From assembly GCF_031834595.1 (NCBI RefSeq), contig NZ_CP115541.1, positions 558,001 through 622,000 on the forward strand: 64,000 bases of DNA, in the 5' to 3' direction. The notes under the pieces are model-generated. The model worked only from the letters and a program-made list of their open reading frames with translations. It did not search any database and was not told where the DNA came from. The stretch is from Stenotrophomonas oahuensis (GTDB lineage: Bacteria; Pseudomonadota; Gammaproteobacteria; Xanthomonadales; Xanthomonadaceae). The translations under genes and the position numbers were made by a program. Each line of letters opens with the position of its first letter. Position 1 is the first letter of the stretch. Of the stretch, positions 1 to 9,444 are shown piece by piece.

Positions 1-122
1 TTCCCCAGCACGCGCGAATGGATCGCCGCCACATACTCCGCTTCCAGGTCCGTAGAGGCCAGGGAAGCCGGACTGATTCCGGCGATCAGGCCCGCCAGCA
101 TCCATTTGCCAATCGTCCTCAT
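1..122 (-). CDS. Secreted TolA C-terminal-domain-like protein (5' part only)
   Basis: Only the first 40 codons lie in the window; the gene runs off the left edge. It starts at ATG (complement of 120-122), 6 bp after the tolA stop, so it is probably the next cistron of the tol operon. Residues 1-22 form a Sec signal peptide (MRTIGK, hydrophobic core, then ASLA). The mature part begins STDLEAEYVAAIHSRVLG, which parallels SDDLSAKYAAAIQQKVLA at the start of the TolA C-terminal domain just upstream. I infer a second, free-standing TolA/TonB C-terminal-like domain. It is not TolB, which usually follows tolA and has a different N-terminus. The family call rests on a short alignment. Confidence 0.6.
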   Translation of the reverse strand, partial: MRTIGKWMLAGLIAGISPASLASTDLEAEYVAAIHSRVLG

Positions 123-128
123 CGGATA

Positions 129-1187
129 TCAACGATCCTGGGCGGTGAAGGTGAAATTGACCGTTCGAGTAAACACCGACTCGAACCCGCGGTACGGCAG
201 CGGCTGGGCATTGAGCACGGCGGCCTCGATTGAGCGCTTGCCGGCCTCATCGAACGGACAGCTGGAGCTGACCTTGGCCTGGATCACAGTACCGCCCGGA
301 ATCTGGGTGATCGCAATCTGGCACCTCTGCCCCAATGGTACCGAATCCGGTCGCTGCCACTGTGCCAGCACCTTCTGCTGGATCGCGGCGGCGTACTTGG
401 CCGACAGGTCGTCGCTGGTACCGCCACCGCCCGCGGAGGGCTGCGCAGCACCGGCGGAACCGCTGGTGGAGGCACCGGACGCCGCACGCGCCGCCGTGAC
501 CTGGCGCAGCTTCTGCTCGGCCAGCTTGGCTTCCTTCTCGGCCGCTTCGCGACGGCTGCGGATCTCGGCAATCTTCTTCTGCCGCTCCGCTTCCGCCTTG
601 GCATCGTTGGCTTTCTGCGCCTGCTCGGCCAGCTTCTTCTGCTGCTCGGCTTCCTGCTGCTTGGCCAGCCGTGCCTTCTGCTCGGCCTCTTTCTGGCGTT
701 CGCGCTCGGTCAAGTCAATCTGTTCCTGGCGACGCTTGGCTTCCTGCTCCTGCTTTTCCTTCTCTGCCGAGATCGCCATCGCGTTGACCGCAGCCTGGTC
801 GACCTTGTCGGGCTGGGCGATACGTTCCTGCGCCTGTTGCTGCTGCGGGCTCAGCGCATCCTGCGGACGCGGTTCGGGCAGCGGCTGCGGAGGCGGCACG
901 GTGTCTTCTTCCACCGGGGTCGGCTGCGCCACCGGCTCGGGCAGGTCGGGCAGTTTTTCCGATGCGCGCAGCGCCTGACGGGCTGCGGCGGCTTCCGACG
1001 CGGTCAGGGTCATGCTGGCTTCCAACGCGGGATCGCCCACTGCGGCCTCGGTGTTGCGGTCAGGCGACCACAACCAGCCGGCAATCAGCACCAGGGCCAC
1101 CAGCAGGTGCACGGCAACCGCCAGGACGACCGGCAACGCCCAGTCGTCTTCGGGGGAACGCGGCGGCGGCAGAACGTTAGTTTGCAT
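129..1187 (-). CDS. tolA: Tol-Pal system protein TolA
   Basis: 352 residues. TolA bridges the TolQR motor in the inner membrane to TolB/Pal at the outer membrane during cell constriction. Residues about 18-42 are one membrane anchor (WALPVVLAVAVHLLVALVL). A Pro-rich stretch follows, then a long Ala/Glu/Lys/Gln helical rod (about 120-235), a Gly/Ser linker, and a globular C-terminal domain (about 255-352) with two cysteines (GQRCQIA and SSSCPFDEAG) likely to form its disulfide. The start codon overlaps the tolR end by 11 bp, showing translational coupling. Domain order and length fit the family. Confidence 0.95.
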   Translation of the reverse strand: MQTNVLPPPRSPEDDWALPVVLAVAVHLLVALVLIAGWLWSPDRNTEAAVGDPALEASMTLTASEAAAARQALRASEKLPDLPEPVAQPTPVEEDTVPPPQPLPEPRPQDALSPQQQQAQERIAQPDKVDQAAVNAMAISAEKEKQEQEAKRRQEQIDLTERERQKEAEQKARLAKQQEAEQQKKLAEQAQKANDAKAEAERQKKIAEIRSRREAAEKEAKLAEQKLRQVTAARAASGASTSGSAGAAQPSAGGGGTSDDLSAKYAAAIQQKVLAQWQRPDSVPLGQRCQIAITQIPGGTVIQAKVSSSCPFDEAGKRSIEAAVLNAQPLPYRGFESVFTRTVNFTFTAQDR

Positions 1188-1605
1188 CGGTCGCCAGACC
1201 CACCTTCTCCACGTTGGCGCGTTTGATCACGTTCATCGCGTCCACGACTTTTTCATAGGCGACAGCCTTGTCGGCGGCCACGATCACGCGCAGATTCTTG
1301 TCCTGGCTGATGAGCGCGCCGAGCTGTGCCTGCAGCTGGGTGGCATCCACCGGCTCCGGCTGCTTGGCGTCAGGCAGCTTGAGGCTGAGCTGGCCGTCCA
1401 GGCGTACCGAGACAACCACCGGGTCTTGTTTGCTTTCCAGCGCCTTGGCCTGCGAACTGGGCAGGTCCACATCGAAGCTGAGGGTGAGCAGCGGCGCGGT
1501 GACCATGAAAATGATCAGCAGCACCAGCATGACGTCGATGTAGGGAACGACGTTGATTTCAGATTTGAGCTTGCGGCGCTTGCGGCGGCCGATGGCAGCG
1601 GTCAT
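1177..1605 (-). CDS. tolR: Tol-Pal system protein TolR
   Basis: 142 residues, ExbD/TolR family, part of the proton-driven TolQ-TolR motor. A basic N-terminus (GRRKRRKLKSEINVVPYID) leads into a single transmembrane helix that carries the conserved Asp24 needed for proton use. The remainder is the periplasmic TolR domain with the DLPSSQA and VIVAADKAVAYE segments. It lies 23 bp after tolQ and its end overlaps the tolA start. Confidence 0.96.
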   Translation of the reverse strand: MTAAIGRRKRRKLKSEINVVPYIDVMLVLLIIFMVTAPLLTLSFDVDLPSSQAKALESKQDPVVVSVRLDGQLSLKLPDAKQPEPVDATQLQAQLGALISQDKNLRVIVAADKAVAYEKVVDAMNVIKRANVEKVGLATDAN

Positions 1606-1628
1606 ATCGGAGCTCCTGTCTGCCGCGC

Positions 1629-2405
1629 TCAGGCGTCGTTCGAGGTCTGGCGCTGCAGGATCGAGCTGAACTCATCGGCGAAGGTTTCAAACCGCACCGA
1701 CAGGCGCTCGACCCGGGTGGTGAAGCGGTTGTAGGCCCACACCGCCGGAATCGCCACGAACAGGCCGATCGCGGTGGCGAACAGCGCTTCGGAGATGCCC
1801 GGTGCGACCGAGGCGATACCGGCCTGCTCGCCGCTGTTGATCATGTCGTGCATGGTCACCATGATGCCGAACACGGTACCCACCAGGCCGACGTACGGCG
1901 CGGTCGAACCGATGTTGGCCAGCAGTTCCAGGTTGCGCTCCAGCTGGTCCACTTCGCGGGTATAGGTGGTGCGCATGGCGCGCTGCGCCCCTTCCAGCTG
2001 TGCGCGGGCATCCAGCCGGCGGCCTTCGCGCAGACGGGTGAATTCACGGAAACCGGACTCGAAAATGGCTTCCAGACCGCCGACCTTGCGGTTGCGGTCG
2101 GTGGCGGCGGTGTACAGCTTGCCCAGATCGGCACCGGACCAGAAGCGGCCTTCGAACTCATCGGCCTGGCGGTTGGCCGCACTGAACACACGGGCTTTGC
2201 GGAAGATGATGATCCAGCTGATGAACGAGCCGGCCAGCAGCAGCAGCACGATGAAGATCACCGGGTAGCTGGCCTTGGTCATCAGCTCGAAATAGTTGAT
2301 GCCGCCGTGCGCGTTCTGCGCAACAGCCTGCGACGCAGCGCTGGTTACTTCCTGCGGCAGTGCCTCGACCACGGTGGCCTGCAGGGCCAGGAGCATTGCG
2401 ATCAT
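1629..2405 (-). CDS. tolQ: Tol-Pal system protein TolQ
   Basis: 258 residues, ExbB/TolQ/MotA family. It forms the inner-membrane channel around TolR that drives TolA. One transmembrane helix lies near 50-70 (YPVIFIVLLLLAGSFISWII). Two more lie in the C-terminal half, preceded by the family pattern IGSTAPYVGLVGTVFGIM and followed by ALFATAIGLFVAIPAVWAYN. It is 10 bp after ybgC and 23 bp before tolR, the classical ybgC-tolQRA order. Confidence 0.96.
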   Translation of the reverse strand: MIAMLLALQATVVEALPQEVTSAASQAVAQNAHGGINYFELMTKASYPVIFIVLLLLAGSFISWIIIFRKARVFSAANRQADEFEGRFWSGADLGKLYTAATDRNRKVGGLEAIFESGFREFTRLREGRRLDARAQLEGAQRAMRTTYTREVDQLERNLELLANIGSTAPYVGLVGTVFGIMVTMHDMINSGEQAGIASVAPGISEALFATAIGLFVAIPAVWAYNRFTTRVERLSVRFETFADEFSSILQRQTSNDA

Positions 2406-2415
2406 CCGGTGTTCC

Positions 2416-2847
2416 TCAGTATGCGGATTCTGGAAATTCGTAGGGTTTCAACGCGGCATGCAGAACATCGTCCATGCCACGTGGTTTGAATGTGGAGGCG
2501 TCCAATGCCGCGATCTTCACCTGGGCGGTCAGCAGCGTTTCATCGCCGCGACACACTGCCTGGCTGAACACCATGCTGGCGCGCTTGCACTGCACCAGCC
2601 GGGCACTTACCGCCAGCGCGTCGTCCAGCCGCGCCGGCTTCAGGAAATCCATGCTCATCGAACGCACGGCAAACACCAGCCCGTGCTCGATGCGGGTGCG
2701 CTCCTGGCCGAAGCCCAGCGCGCGCATCCATTCGGTCCGTGCCCGCTCCATGAAGGCCACGTAGCGGGCGTGGTAGACCACGCCACCTGCGTCCGTATCT
2801 TCCCAATAAATGCGTGTCGGCCAACTGAACCGGGGATCAACCACCAT
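2416..2847 (-). CDS. ybgC: Tol-Pal-associated acyl-CoA thioesterase YbgC
   Basis: 143 residues, hot-dog-fold 4HBT thioesterase. The N-terminal motif [15 protein letters not shown] contains the expected catalytic Asp and the Tyr/His of the active-site helix. Known YbgC proteins hydrolyse short-chain acyl-CoA or acyl-ACP and associate with phospholipid enzymes and the tol operon. The start overlaps the end of ruvB by 11 bp, so the tol genes appear to be cotranscribed with ruvB here. Confidence 0.93.
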   Translation of the reverse strand: MVVDPRFSWPTRIYWEDTDAGGVVYHARYVAFMERARTEWMRALGFGQERTRIEHGLVFAVRSMSMDFLKPARLDDALAVSARLVQCKRASMVFSQAVCRGDETLLTAQVKIAALDASTFKPRGMDDVLHAALKPYEFPESAY

Positions 2848-3877
2848 CGGGCACCTCGGCGAACAGGTCGGCCGGCGGGTTCTTCGGCTTCAGCCCCATG
2901 TGCCGGTAGGCCTTGTGCGTGGCCATGCGGCCGCGCGCGGTGCGCACCAGGAAGCCCTGCTGGATCAGATAGGGTTCGACCACGTCTTCCAGCGTGCCCC
3001 GCTCTTCCGACAGCGCCGCGGCCATGGATTCCACGCCCACCGGGCCGCCGTCGAAGTAATCGATCAGGGTCTTGAGCATGCGCCGGTCGAGGTCGTCGAA
3101 GCCTTCCGGGTCGACCTTGAGCATCTGCATGGCGGCCTGCGCCACCTCTTGATCAATATGCCCGCCCGCCTTGACCTGCGCATAATCGCGCACCCGCCGC
3201 AGCAGCCGGTTGGCGATGCGCGGGGTGCCGCGCGAACGCCGCGCGATCTCGGCGGCCCCTTCCGCGGTGCAGTCGATGCCCAGGATGGTGGCCGAGCGGC
3301 GCACGATCCGGGTCAGTTCCTCCGGGGTGTAGAACTCCAGCCGGTGCACGATGCCGAAGCGGTCGCGCAGCGGCGCGGTCAGCAGGCCGGCGCGGGTGGT
3401 GGCCCCGATCAGGGTGAACGGCGGCAGGTCGATCTTGATCGAGCGGGCGGCGGGCCCCTCACCGATCATGATGTCAATCTGGAAGTCTTCCATCGCCGGA
3501 TACAGCACTTCCTCGACCACTGGCGACAGGCGGTGGATTTCGTCCACGAACAGCACGTCGTGCGGCTGCAGGTTTGTCAGCAGCGCGGCCAGGTCACCGG
3601 CCTTCTCGATCACCGGGCCGGAGGTCACCCGCAGGGCGACGCCCAGCTCGTTGGCGATCACGTGGCTCAGGGTGGTCTTGCCGAGCCCGGGCGGGCCGAA
3701 GATCAGTACGTGGTCGAGCGCTTCGCTGCGTGCCTTGGCCGCTTCGATGTAGATCGACAGCTGCTCGCGCACGGGGGCCTGGCCGAGGTAATCGGCCATG
3801 CGCTTGGGGCGGATGCTGGCGTCGGTGCTGTCGTCCTCGCGGGTCGCGCCGGCACCGATGATGCGGTCGTCAGTCAT
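2837..3877 (-). CDS. ruvB: Holliday junction branch migration ATPase RuvB
   Basis: 346 residues from [15 protein letters not shown]. RuvB is the hexameric AAA+ motor that drives Holliday junction migration with RuvA. Visible motifs are Walker [10 protein letters not shown], Walker B DEIHRL, sensor region [10 protein letters not shown], arginine finger region RDRFGI, and the C-terminal winged helix ([16 protein letters not shown]). I chose the ATG at 3877: an upstream in-frame ATG at 3937 would add 20 residues encoded by a REP palindrome and does not resemble RuvB. The gene is separated from ruvA by kup. Confidence 0.96.
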   Translation of the reverse strand: MTDDRIIGAGATREDDSTDASIRPKRMADYLGQAPVREQLSIYIEAAKARSEALDHVLIFGPPGLGKTTLSHVIANELGVALRVTSGPVIEKAGDLAALLTNLQPHDVLFVDEIHRLSPVVEEVLYPAMEDFQIDIMIGEGPAARSIKIDLPPFTLIGATTRAGLLTAPLRDRFGIVHRLEFYTPEELTRIVRRSATILGIDCTAEGAAEIARRSRGTPRIANRLLRRVRDYAQVKAGGHIDQEVAQAAMQMLKVDPEGFDDLDRRMLKTLIDYFDGGPVGVESMAAALSEERGTLEDVVEPYLIQQGFLVRTARGRMATHKAYRHMGLKPKNPPADLFAEVPDGG

Positions 3878-3899
3878 CCCGCGATTATGCGGCAAAACG

Positions 3900-3973
3900 G
3901 GTGACGACCAACGGTCGTCACCTACCAGAGATGGCAAAAATGTCCGGTAGCGGCCGACCGCTGGTCGGTCGCC
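3900..3973. repeat. GTAG-type REP pair
   Basis: Two palindromes in opposite orientation lie between ruvB and kup: GGTGACGACC-AACG-related at 3900-3926, ending CCTACC (GTAG head on the minus strand), and GGTAGCGGCCGACCGCTGG at 3946-3973. They have the GTAG head and GC-rich stem of Stenotrophomonas REP elements. Confidence 0.85.
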
Positions 3974-3976
3974 GCG

Positions 3977-5896
3977 TCAGATCTCGACCTGCGCGCCCAG
4001 CTCCACCAACCGGTTGCCCGGAATCCGGAAGAACCCGGTGGCCGGGGCGGCATTGCGGTGCATCAGCGCGAACAGCTTGTCGCGCCAGATCGGCATGCCG
4101 CGGTTGGCGGTGGCCACGATGGTCTCGCGGCTGGCGAAGAAGGTGGTGTCCATCGGGTCGAAGTAGATGCCGCCGTGGTCGCACGAGCGCATCAGCGCCA
4201 GCGGCACGTCCGGGGTTTCCATGAAGCCGAAACGCACGAACACCCGGTAGAACTCGTCGCCCACCGACTCGATCTTCAGCCGCTGCCCCTCCATCGCATA
4301 CGGAATCGGCAGCGTCTCCACGTGCAGGAACACGTTGCGTTCGTGCAGCACCTTGTTGTGCTTGAGGTTATGCATCAACGCATGCGGGGCCACGCTCGGG
4401 TCGGCGGTGAGGAACACCGCCGTGCCCGGCACCCGCACCGGCGGGGCCAGCATCAGCCCGGGCAGGAAGGTGTCCAGACGGATACCGTCCTTGCGGATCT
4501 CGTCGCGCAGCAGCTCACGGCCGCGCCGCCAGGTGCGCATCATGGTGAACAGCACGATGCCCAGCACCACCGGGAACCACGCGCCCTGCAGCAGCTTGGC
4601 CCCGTTGGCGATCACAAAGCCCAGGTCAATGATGAAGAACACCACGCACAGCGGAATGATCCAGTAGCGCGTGCGCGGCCACAGCGCGCGCGCCACCAGC
4701 GCCAGCAGCAGGGTGTCGATCAGCATGGTGGCCGACACCGAAATGCCGTAGGCCACGGCCAGGTTGGACGAACTGCGGAAGGCCAGCACCAGCCCGATCA
4801 CCATCACCGCAATGCCCCAGTTGATGCCGGGAATGTAGATCTGGCCGATGGTGTCGTGCGAGGTGTGGGTGATGCGCATGCGCGGGATGTAGCCCAGCTG
4901 CATGGCCTGGCGCGAGACCGAGAACGCGCCGGTGATCACCGACTGCGAGGCGATCACCGCGGCCATGGTGGCCAGGATGATCATCGGATACAGCGCCCAG
5001 TCCGGCACCGCCTCGAAGAACGGGTTCTTCACCGCCTCGGGGTGGTTCAGCACCAGCGCGCCCTGCCCCAGGTAGTTCAGCACCAGGCATGGCAGCACGA
5101 AGAAGTACCAGGCGTGGCGGATGGGCTTGGCCCCGAAGTGGCCCATATCGGCATACAGCGCCTCGCCACCGGTCACCGCCAGCACCACTGCGCCGAGGAT
5201 GAAGATGCCGTGCCAGCTGTGGTCCATGAAGAAGCGCACCGCCCAGTAGGGGTTGAAGGCCTTGAGCACTTCCGGTGCGTCGACGATGTTGTACAGGCCG
5301 ATCGCCGCCAATGAGATGAACCACACCGAGGTGATCGGTCCGAACGCCTTGCCGATCTTCTCGGTGCCGAAGCGCTGCGCGGCAAACACCATCAACAGCA
5401 CCACCACGGTGATCGGTACGATGAACGCATGCAGGCCCGGCGCGGCCACCTCCAGGCCTTCCACCGCGCCCAGCACCGAAATGGCAGGGGTGATGACCCC
5501 GTCGCCGAAGAACAGCGACGCCCCGAAGATGCCGAGGATCCCGACCACATACGCCGAACGCGAGCCGTTGCGCATGGTGCGCTGGGTCAGGGCCATCAAG
5601 GCCATGATTCCGCCTTCGCCGTCGTTGTCGGCGCGCATGATGATGGTCACGTACTTGAGCGTCACCACCAGCATCAGCGCCCAGAACGCCAGCGACAGCA
5701 CGCCGAGCACGGTGTCATGGTTGCCCACCAGCCCGTAGTGCTCGGAGAAGGCTTCCTTCAGGGTGTACAGCGGGCTGGTCCCGATGTCGCCGAACACCAC
5801 GCCGATGGCACCGATCATCAGCGCCATGCCGCTGCCTGGCGGGGCATGCCCGTGGCCCGCGTGCGCGCTGTCGTGCTGATGGGAAGTGCTGGACAT
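3977..5896 (-). CDS. kup: Low-affinity potassium transporter Kup
   Basis: 639 residues, KUP/HAK/KT family proton-coupled potassium uptake protein of the inner membrane. After a His-rich cytosolic N-terminus (residues 1-22, [12 protein letters not shown]), the signature [20 protein letters not shown] appears, then about twelve transmembrane segments to about residue 460 and a soluble C-terminal domain ending in [18 protein letters not shown], as in the family. It sits between ruvA (44 bp upstream) and ruvB. No potassium-responsive regulatory element was recognised. Confidence 0.95.
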   Translation of the reverse strand: MSSTSHQHDSAHAGHGHAPPGSGMALMIGAIGVVFGDIGTSPLYTLKEAFSEHYGLVGNHDTVLGVLSLAFWALMLVVTLKYVTIIMRADNDGEGGIMALMALTQRTMRNGSRSAYVVGILGIFGASLFFGDGVITPAISVLGAVEGLEVAAPGLHAFIVPITVVVLLMVFAAQRFGTEKIGKAFGPITSVWFISLAAIGLYNIVDAPEVLKAFNPYWAVRFFMDHSWHGIFILGAVVLAVTGGEALYADMGHFGAKPIRHAWYFFVLPCLVLNYLGQGALVLNHPEAVKNPFFEAVPDWALYPMIILATMAAVIASQSVITGAFSVSRQAMQLGYIPRMRITHTSHDTIGQIYIPGINWGIAVMVIGLVLAFRSSSNLAVAYGISVSATMLIDTLLLALVARALWPRTRYWIIPLCVVFFIIDLGFVIANGAKLLQGAWFPVVLGIVLFTMMRTWRRGRELLRDEIRKDGIRLDTFLPGLMLAPPVRVPGTAVFLTADPSVAPHALMHNLKHNKVLHERNVFLHVETLPIPYAMEGQRLKIESVGDEFYRVFVRFGFMETPDVPLALMRSCDHGGIYFDPMDTTFFASRETIVATANRGMPIWRDKLFALMHRNAAPATGFFRIPGNRLVELGAQVEI

Positions 5897-5940
5897 GGGA
5901 CTCCGGTCTGGCGTCTTTTCTGGAAAGGGAGAGCCGCGCC

Positions 5941-6528
5941 TCAGCGCAGCGCGGCCTGCAGGGCCTTGCGGATCACAGTGGCGACATCGTCGCCGTCGGC
6001 GTTGGCGTCGCGCGCCATGCGCGCCGCTTCGGCCGGTTTGTAGCCCAGCTGCTGCAGGGCCACGGTGGCCTCGGACACCGGGTCGGGTCCGATCGCACCG
6101 GATATCGGCGCACCGCCACCGCTGAAGTTGGCCGCGCGGTCGCGCAACTCCAGCACCATGCGCTCGGCAGTCTTCTTGCCGATGCCAGGGATGCGGGTCA
6201 ATGCGGTGACGTCGCCCGCCTGCACCATGCGCGCGAACTCGTCCACGCTCACCGCCGACAGCACCGCCAGCGCGATCTTGGCCCCGATGCCGCTGACCTT
6301 CTGCACGTCGCGGAACAACCGGCGCTCGCCCTCGCGCAGGAAGCCGTACAGCGAAACGCTGTCTTCCTTCTGCGCGTAATGGGTGAACAGCACCACTTCC
6401 CGGCCCAGGTCGGGCAGGTCGTAGAAGGTGCTCATCGGCGCTTCCAGTTCATAGCCGACGCCATTGACGTCCAGCAGCAGCCACGGCGGTGCCTTGTAGG
6501 CCAGGATCCCGCGCAGACGACCAATCAT
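5941..6528 (-). CDS. ruvA: Holliday junction DNA-binding protein RuvA
   Basis: 195 residues from [15 protein letters not shown]. RuvA binds the four-way junction as a tetramer and loads RuvB. The OB-fold N-terminal domain ([14 protein letters not shown]), the helix-hairpin-helix region ([14 protein letters not shown] and [16 protein letters not shown]) and the small C-terminal RuvB-binding domain ([17 protein letters not shown]) are all visible. I use the ATG at 6528, which gives the family N-terminus. It lies 10 bp after the ruvC stop. Confidence 0.96.
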   Translation of the reverse strand: MIGRLRGILAYKAPPWLLLDVNGVGYELEAPMSTFYDLPDLGREVVLFTHYAQKEDSVSLYGFLREGERRLFRDVQKVSGIGAKIALAVLSAVSVDEFARMVQAGDVTALTRIPGIGKKTAERMVLELRDRAANFSGGGAPISGAIGPDPVSEATVALQQLGYKPAEAARMARDANADGDDVATVIRKALQAALR

Positions 6529-6538
6529 GCAGTTGTCC

Positions 6539-7060
6539 TCATTTCCGGCTCCAGGCCTGGCGGGCATTGACCCCCAGGCGCTGCGCCGTCGCCCTTACGT
6601 GGGCATGGGTGATGGCCACCGCCAACGCGTCGGCGGCGTCGGCCTGCAGCTTGGTTTTCAGGTTCAGCATAAGCCCGACCATGTGTTGGACCTGTTGCTT
6701 TTCCGCCCCGCCCCGCCCGACCACCGCCAGCTTGATCTCGCTGGCCGCGTACTCGTGCACCGGCAGGTCGCGCATGACCACCGCCGAAATCGCCGCGCCA
6801 CGGGCCTGGCCGAGCTTGAGGGCAGAATCGGGGTTGCGGGCCATGAACACCTTTTCGATGGCCACCTCGTGCGGGCGGTACTCGTCGACCAGTGCCGACA
6901 GCCCCTGCACCAGCAGCTTCATGCGCTGGGGGAAGTCATCGGCACCCAGCAGCACCAGCGGCAGGTGGTGCACATGCACCACCTTGCCGGTGGGGTCGAC
7001 ATCAATGATGCCCACCCCGGTCCGCTGCGAACCGGGGTCGATGCCGAGGATCCGGACCAT
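6539..7060 (-). CDS. ruvC: Crossover junction endodeoxyribonuclease RuvC
   Basis: 173 residues, RNase H-fold Holliday junction resolvase. The acidic catalytic residues are in place: Asp8 in [11 protein letters not shown], Glu69 in VAIEKVF, and Asp141 and Asp144 in [11 protein letters not shown]. It lies 14 bp after yebC and 10 bp before ruvA, the standard yebC-ruvC-ruvA order. Confidence 0.97.
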   Translation of the reverse strand: MVRILGIDPGSQRTGVGIIDVDPTGKVVHVHHLPLVLLGADDFPQRMKLLVQGLSALVDEYRPHEVAIEKVFMARNPDSALKLGQARGAAISAVVMRDLPVHEYAASEIKLAVVGRGGAEKQQVQHMVGLMLNLKTKLQADAADALAVAITHAHVRATAQRLGVNARQAWSRK

Positions 7061-7074
7061 GGGGGACTACGCCG

Positions 7075-7806
7075 TCAGGCGTAGGCGTCCGCGCCGAGAT
7101 CGGCGTTGGAGTACACGTCCTGGACGTCGTCCAGGTCTTCCAGCATGTCCAGCATCTTCTTGACCTGCAGGGCGGTGTCGCCCTCGACCTTGATGTCGTT
7201 GTCGGCGCGGAAGGTGATCTCGGCATGGTCCGGCACGTGGCCGGCCGCCGTCATGGCGTCCTTGACCGCCTGGAAGGCGTCCGATGCCGTTACCACGTCG
7301 ATCGAGCCGTCATCGGGGTACACCACGATGTCATCCGCACCGGCCTCGATGGCCGCCTCGGTGATGGCTTCTTCGTTCGCGCCGGGGGCGAAGCTGAGCA
7401 CGCCCAGGCGCTTGAACATGAAGGCCACCGAGCCGTCGGTGCCCATGTTGCCGCCACACTTGCTGAAGGCATGGCGGACATCGGCGACGGTGCGCACGCG
7501 GTTGTCGGTCAGGCAGTCCACGATCACCGCCACGCCGCCGGGGGCATAGCCCTCGTAGCGCACTTCCTCGTACACCACGCCTTCCAGCTCACCGGTGGCC
7601 TTCTTGATGGCGCGCTCGATCACGTCCTTGGACATGTTCGCAGCCAGGCCCTTGTCCATCGCCACGCGCAGACGCGGGTTGTTGTTGGGGTCGCCTCCAC
7701 CGCCGCGCGCGGCCACGCCGATCTCGCGGATGATCTTGGTGAAAATCTTGCCGCGCTTTGCGTCAGACGCATTCTTGCGGGCTTCGATGGAGGGGCCTCT
7801 ACCCAT
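7075..7806 (-). CDS. yebC: YebC/PmpR-family regulatory protein
   Basis: 243 residues, TACO1/YebC family. It starts [20 protein letters not shown] and contains the conserved [19 protein letters not shown] and [18 protein letters not shown] segments. Members are described as DNA-binding regulators, and more recent work links the family to translation through proline-rich stretches, so the exact role here is open. It heads the ruvCA gene group. Confidence 0.93.
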   Translation of the reverse strand: MGRGPSIEARKNASDAKRGKIFTKIIREIGVAARGGGGDPNNNPRLRVAMDKGLAANMSKDVIERAIKKATGELEGVVYEEVRYEGYAPGGVAVIVDCLTDNRVRTVADVRHAFSKCGGNMGTDGSVAFMFKRLGVLSFAPGANEEAITEAAIEAGADDIVVYPDDGSIDVVTASDAFQAVKDAMTAAGHVPDHAEITFRADNDIKVEGDTALQVKKMLDMLEDLDDVQDVYSNADLGADAYA

Positions 7807-7886
7807 GGGTGTTTCCGTGCATGAAGTCAGGAACAGGGCGCGGATTCTACCCGATCAGGCGCTGCGAACGTGTTAGCCGGCCTTGT

Positions 7887-8519
7887 TCAGGCCGCGTGGG
7901 CGGCCGGATCGTGGCGGAACCGGCCGTCGCGCAGGAAGGCGGCGGTCTGGCGCGCGGCCTCCGGCGAGAACACCAGCCCGCTGTGGCTGGCGGCCACCAC
8001 GCAGTGGTCGGCCAGGCCGGGCAGACGGGTTTCATCCAGCGCCACGGTGCCATCGGACGCCTCGCCGATGGCCCCGAGCAGACTGCCCAGGCCGTGCGGC
8101 ACCGAGCCGGCGATCAGCCCCACCTGTGCCTTGCCCTCCCAGGCCGGCAGGCCATCGAGCAGGAGTTCGCCACTCCGCCCCAGTGCCATCGCCCAGCCAT
8201 GGTCGGCCAGCGAGCGGGCGGTGCCTGATCCGCGCAGCGGCGAGCCCAGGCAGACCACGCGGGAGACCGGCAGGTCGGGCTGCTGGCGCAGGGCTTCCAG
8301 GGCGACCAGTCCGCCCAGGCTGTGCCCCACCAGCGATATCGGCTCACTGCCCTGCAGGCGCTTGAGCAATTGCGGCACCGCCACCTCCGGTCCGCCGAAC
8401 ACGCTGGAATAGCCAAACGTGTCCACGCGGAAGCCGCGCGCGCGCAGCCGCCAGGCCAACGGCCCAACCCAGGCGCGGGCATTCCAGATGCCGTGCAGCA
8501 GCAACACAGAGGGAGTCAT
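7887..8519 (-). CDS. Alpha/beta-hydrolase (lipase-like)
   Basis: 210 residues from MTPSVLLLHGIWNARA. The oxyanion-hole motif LLHGIW and the nucleophile elbow GHSLGG (Ser near residue 70) mark an alpha/beta hydrolase of the PGAP1/lipase-like type. A late His in AASHSGLVF could complete the triad. No signal peptide, so probably cytoplasmic. I chose the start at 8519 because longer versions run through the preceding acetyltransferase gene. It begins 4 bp after that gene, so the two are probably cotranscribed. Substrate unknown. Confidence 0.8.
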   Translation of the reverse strand: MTPSVLLLHGIWNARAWVGPLAWRLRARGFRVDTFGYSSVFGGPEVAVPQLLKRLQGSEPISLVGHSLGGLVALEALRQQPDLPVSRVVCLGSPLRGSGTARSLADHGWAMALGRSGELLLDGLPAWEGKAQVGLIAGSVPHGLGSLLGAIGEASDGTVALDETRLPGLADHCVVAASHSGLVFSPEAARQTAAFLRDGRFRHDPAAHAA

Positions 8520-8523
8520 GCGA

Positions 8524-9036
8524 TCAGGGTACGCGCCGCAGGATGAACTCCAGGTCGCGCACCTGCCCGACCGGGAATTCGTAGGTGCCGACCTTGCTGA
8601 ATCCGTAGCGGGCGTAGAAGCGCTGCGCGCCGAAGTTCTCCGACCACACCCCCAGCCACAGGGTGCGCGGACCGTCGCGTTCCAGCCAGGCCAGCGCGGT
8701 TTCCAGCAGGCGGCTGCCCCAGCCGCAGCTCTGCTCATCCTTGATCAGGTACAGCCGCTTGAGCTCGCCGTCGCCGGGCTTCACATCGTCATGCGGCAGG
8801 CCGCACGGGCCGGCGGCGGCGTGGCCGACGGCCACACCGTCCTTTTCCAGCAACCAGACCGCGTAGTCCGGGTGCGAGAGGATCACCCGCTGGCGGTCCT
8901 CCGCGTAGGCTTCGTCCAGAAAATTCTGCAGATCCTGCGGCGGATACAGGTGACCAAAGGTTTCCACGAAGGTGCGCGCGGCCAGCACCGACAGGGTCGG
9001 TGCATCGTCCGGGCCGGCGCGGCGGATGGTGTACAC
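8524..9036 (-). CDS. GNAT-family N-acetyltransferase
   Basis: 170 residues. The fold features are DAPTLSVLAARTFVETFGHL at the N-terminus, then the beta4/alpha3 acetyl-CoA segment GELKRLYLI...SCGWGSRLLETALAWL, with the usual Q/R-x-x-G-x-G/A pyrophosphate loop in the divergent form CGWGS, and the ENFGAQRFYARYGF segment typical of motif B. The acceptor substrate cannot be told from sequence. It is adjacent to the hydrolase (4 bp) and 20 bp after the acidic protein gene. Confidence 0.85.
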   Translation of the reverse strand: MYTIRRAGPDDAPTLSVLAARTFVETFGHLYPPQDLQNFLDEAYAEDRQRVILSHPDYAVWLLEKDGVAVGHAAAGPCGLPHDDVKPGDGELKRLYLIKDEQSCGWGSRLLETALAWLERDGPRTLWLGVWSENFGAQRFYARYGFSKVGTYEFPVGQVRDLEFILRRVP

Positions 9037-9056
9037 GGGGACGATCAGGCCAGGCC

Positions 9057-9374
9057 TCAGGCCTTGGCTCCGTCGGTGGCGGCGTCTTCTTCTTCGCCGT
9101 CTTCTTCCTCTTCGTCCTCGTACTCTTCCTCGTCTTCCTCTTCGTCTTCGTCGAGGTCGTCTTCTTCTTCGTCCTCGTAGTCTTCGACGCCGAAGTCTTC
9201 ACCGTCCCAGCGGCCTTCGCCGTCGACCACGAAGGTCAGCGCCATCGCGGCGGGGCTGGTGCCCACGCGGACCAGCCAGCCGCCGAAGACGCGGGCGCGC
9301 TCGGTAACCAGGTTGGCGTCGGAACCGACGTTGCCCAGCTTTTCCCATTCCAGATTGAAGGATGCTTCGGTCAT
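9057..9374 (-). CDS. Small protein with highly acidic C-terminal tail
   Basis: 105 residues from MTEASFNLEWEKLGNVGSDA. Residues about 1-57 look like a small folded domain (RARVFGGWLVRVGTSPAAMALTFV). Residues about 58-98 are almost entirely Asp/Glu with scattered Tyr/Gly, ending ATDGAKA. The tail is built from repeated GAA/GAG/GAC codons (9080-9200 on the complement). I do not recognise a function; acidic tails of this type occur in nucleic-acid mimics and histone-like chaperones. The start was chosen because the upstream extension is REP sequence. It lies between aspS and the acetyltransferase on the same strand. Confidence 0.8.
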   Translation of the reverse strand: MTEASFNLEWEKLGNVGSDANLVTERARVFGGWLVRVGTSPAAMALTFVVDGEGRWDGEDFGVEDYEDEEEDDLDEDEEEDEEEYEDEEEEDGEEEDAATDGAKA

Positions 9375-9407
9375 TGCTGGGTTTCCTTGTGTGGTTGTGA
9401 TGTCTGG

Positions 9408-9434
9408 GGTTGCCGGCCAGCGGCCGGCACTACC
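9408..9434 (-). repeat. GTAG-type REP element
   Basis: A single palindrome around GCCGGCCAGCGGCCGGC with the GTAG head on the minus strand, between aspS and the acidic protein gene. Confidence 0.8.
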
Positions 9435-9444
9435 GGGGAACGTG

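Noticed and set aside
10-122. Left-edge fragment as the start of tolB
   Set aside because: The N-terminus resembles a signal peptide plus the TolA C-terminal domain, not the TolB start.
106-978. Long plus-strand frame opposite tolA, Cys/Ser-rich
   Set aside because: Mirror of the Ala/Glu/Lys coding of tolA; composition is that of an antisense shadow.
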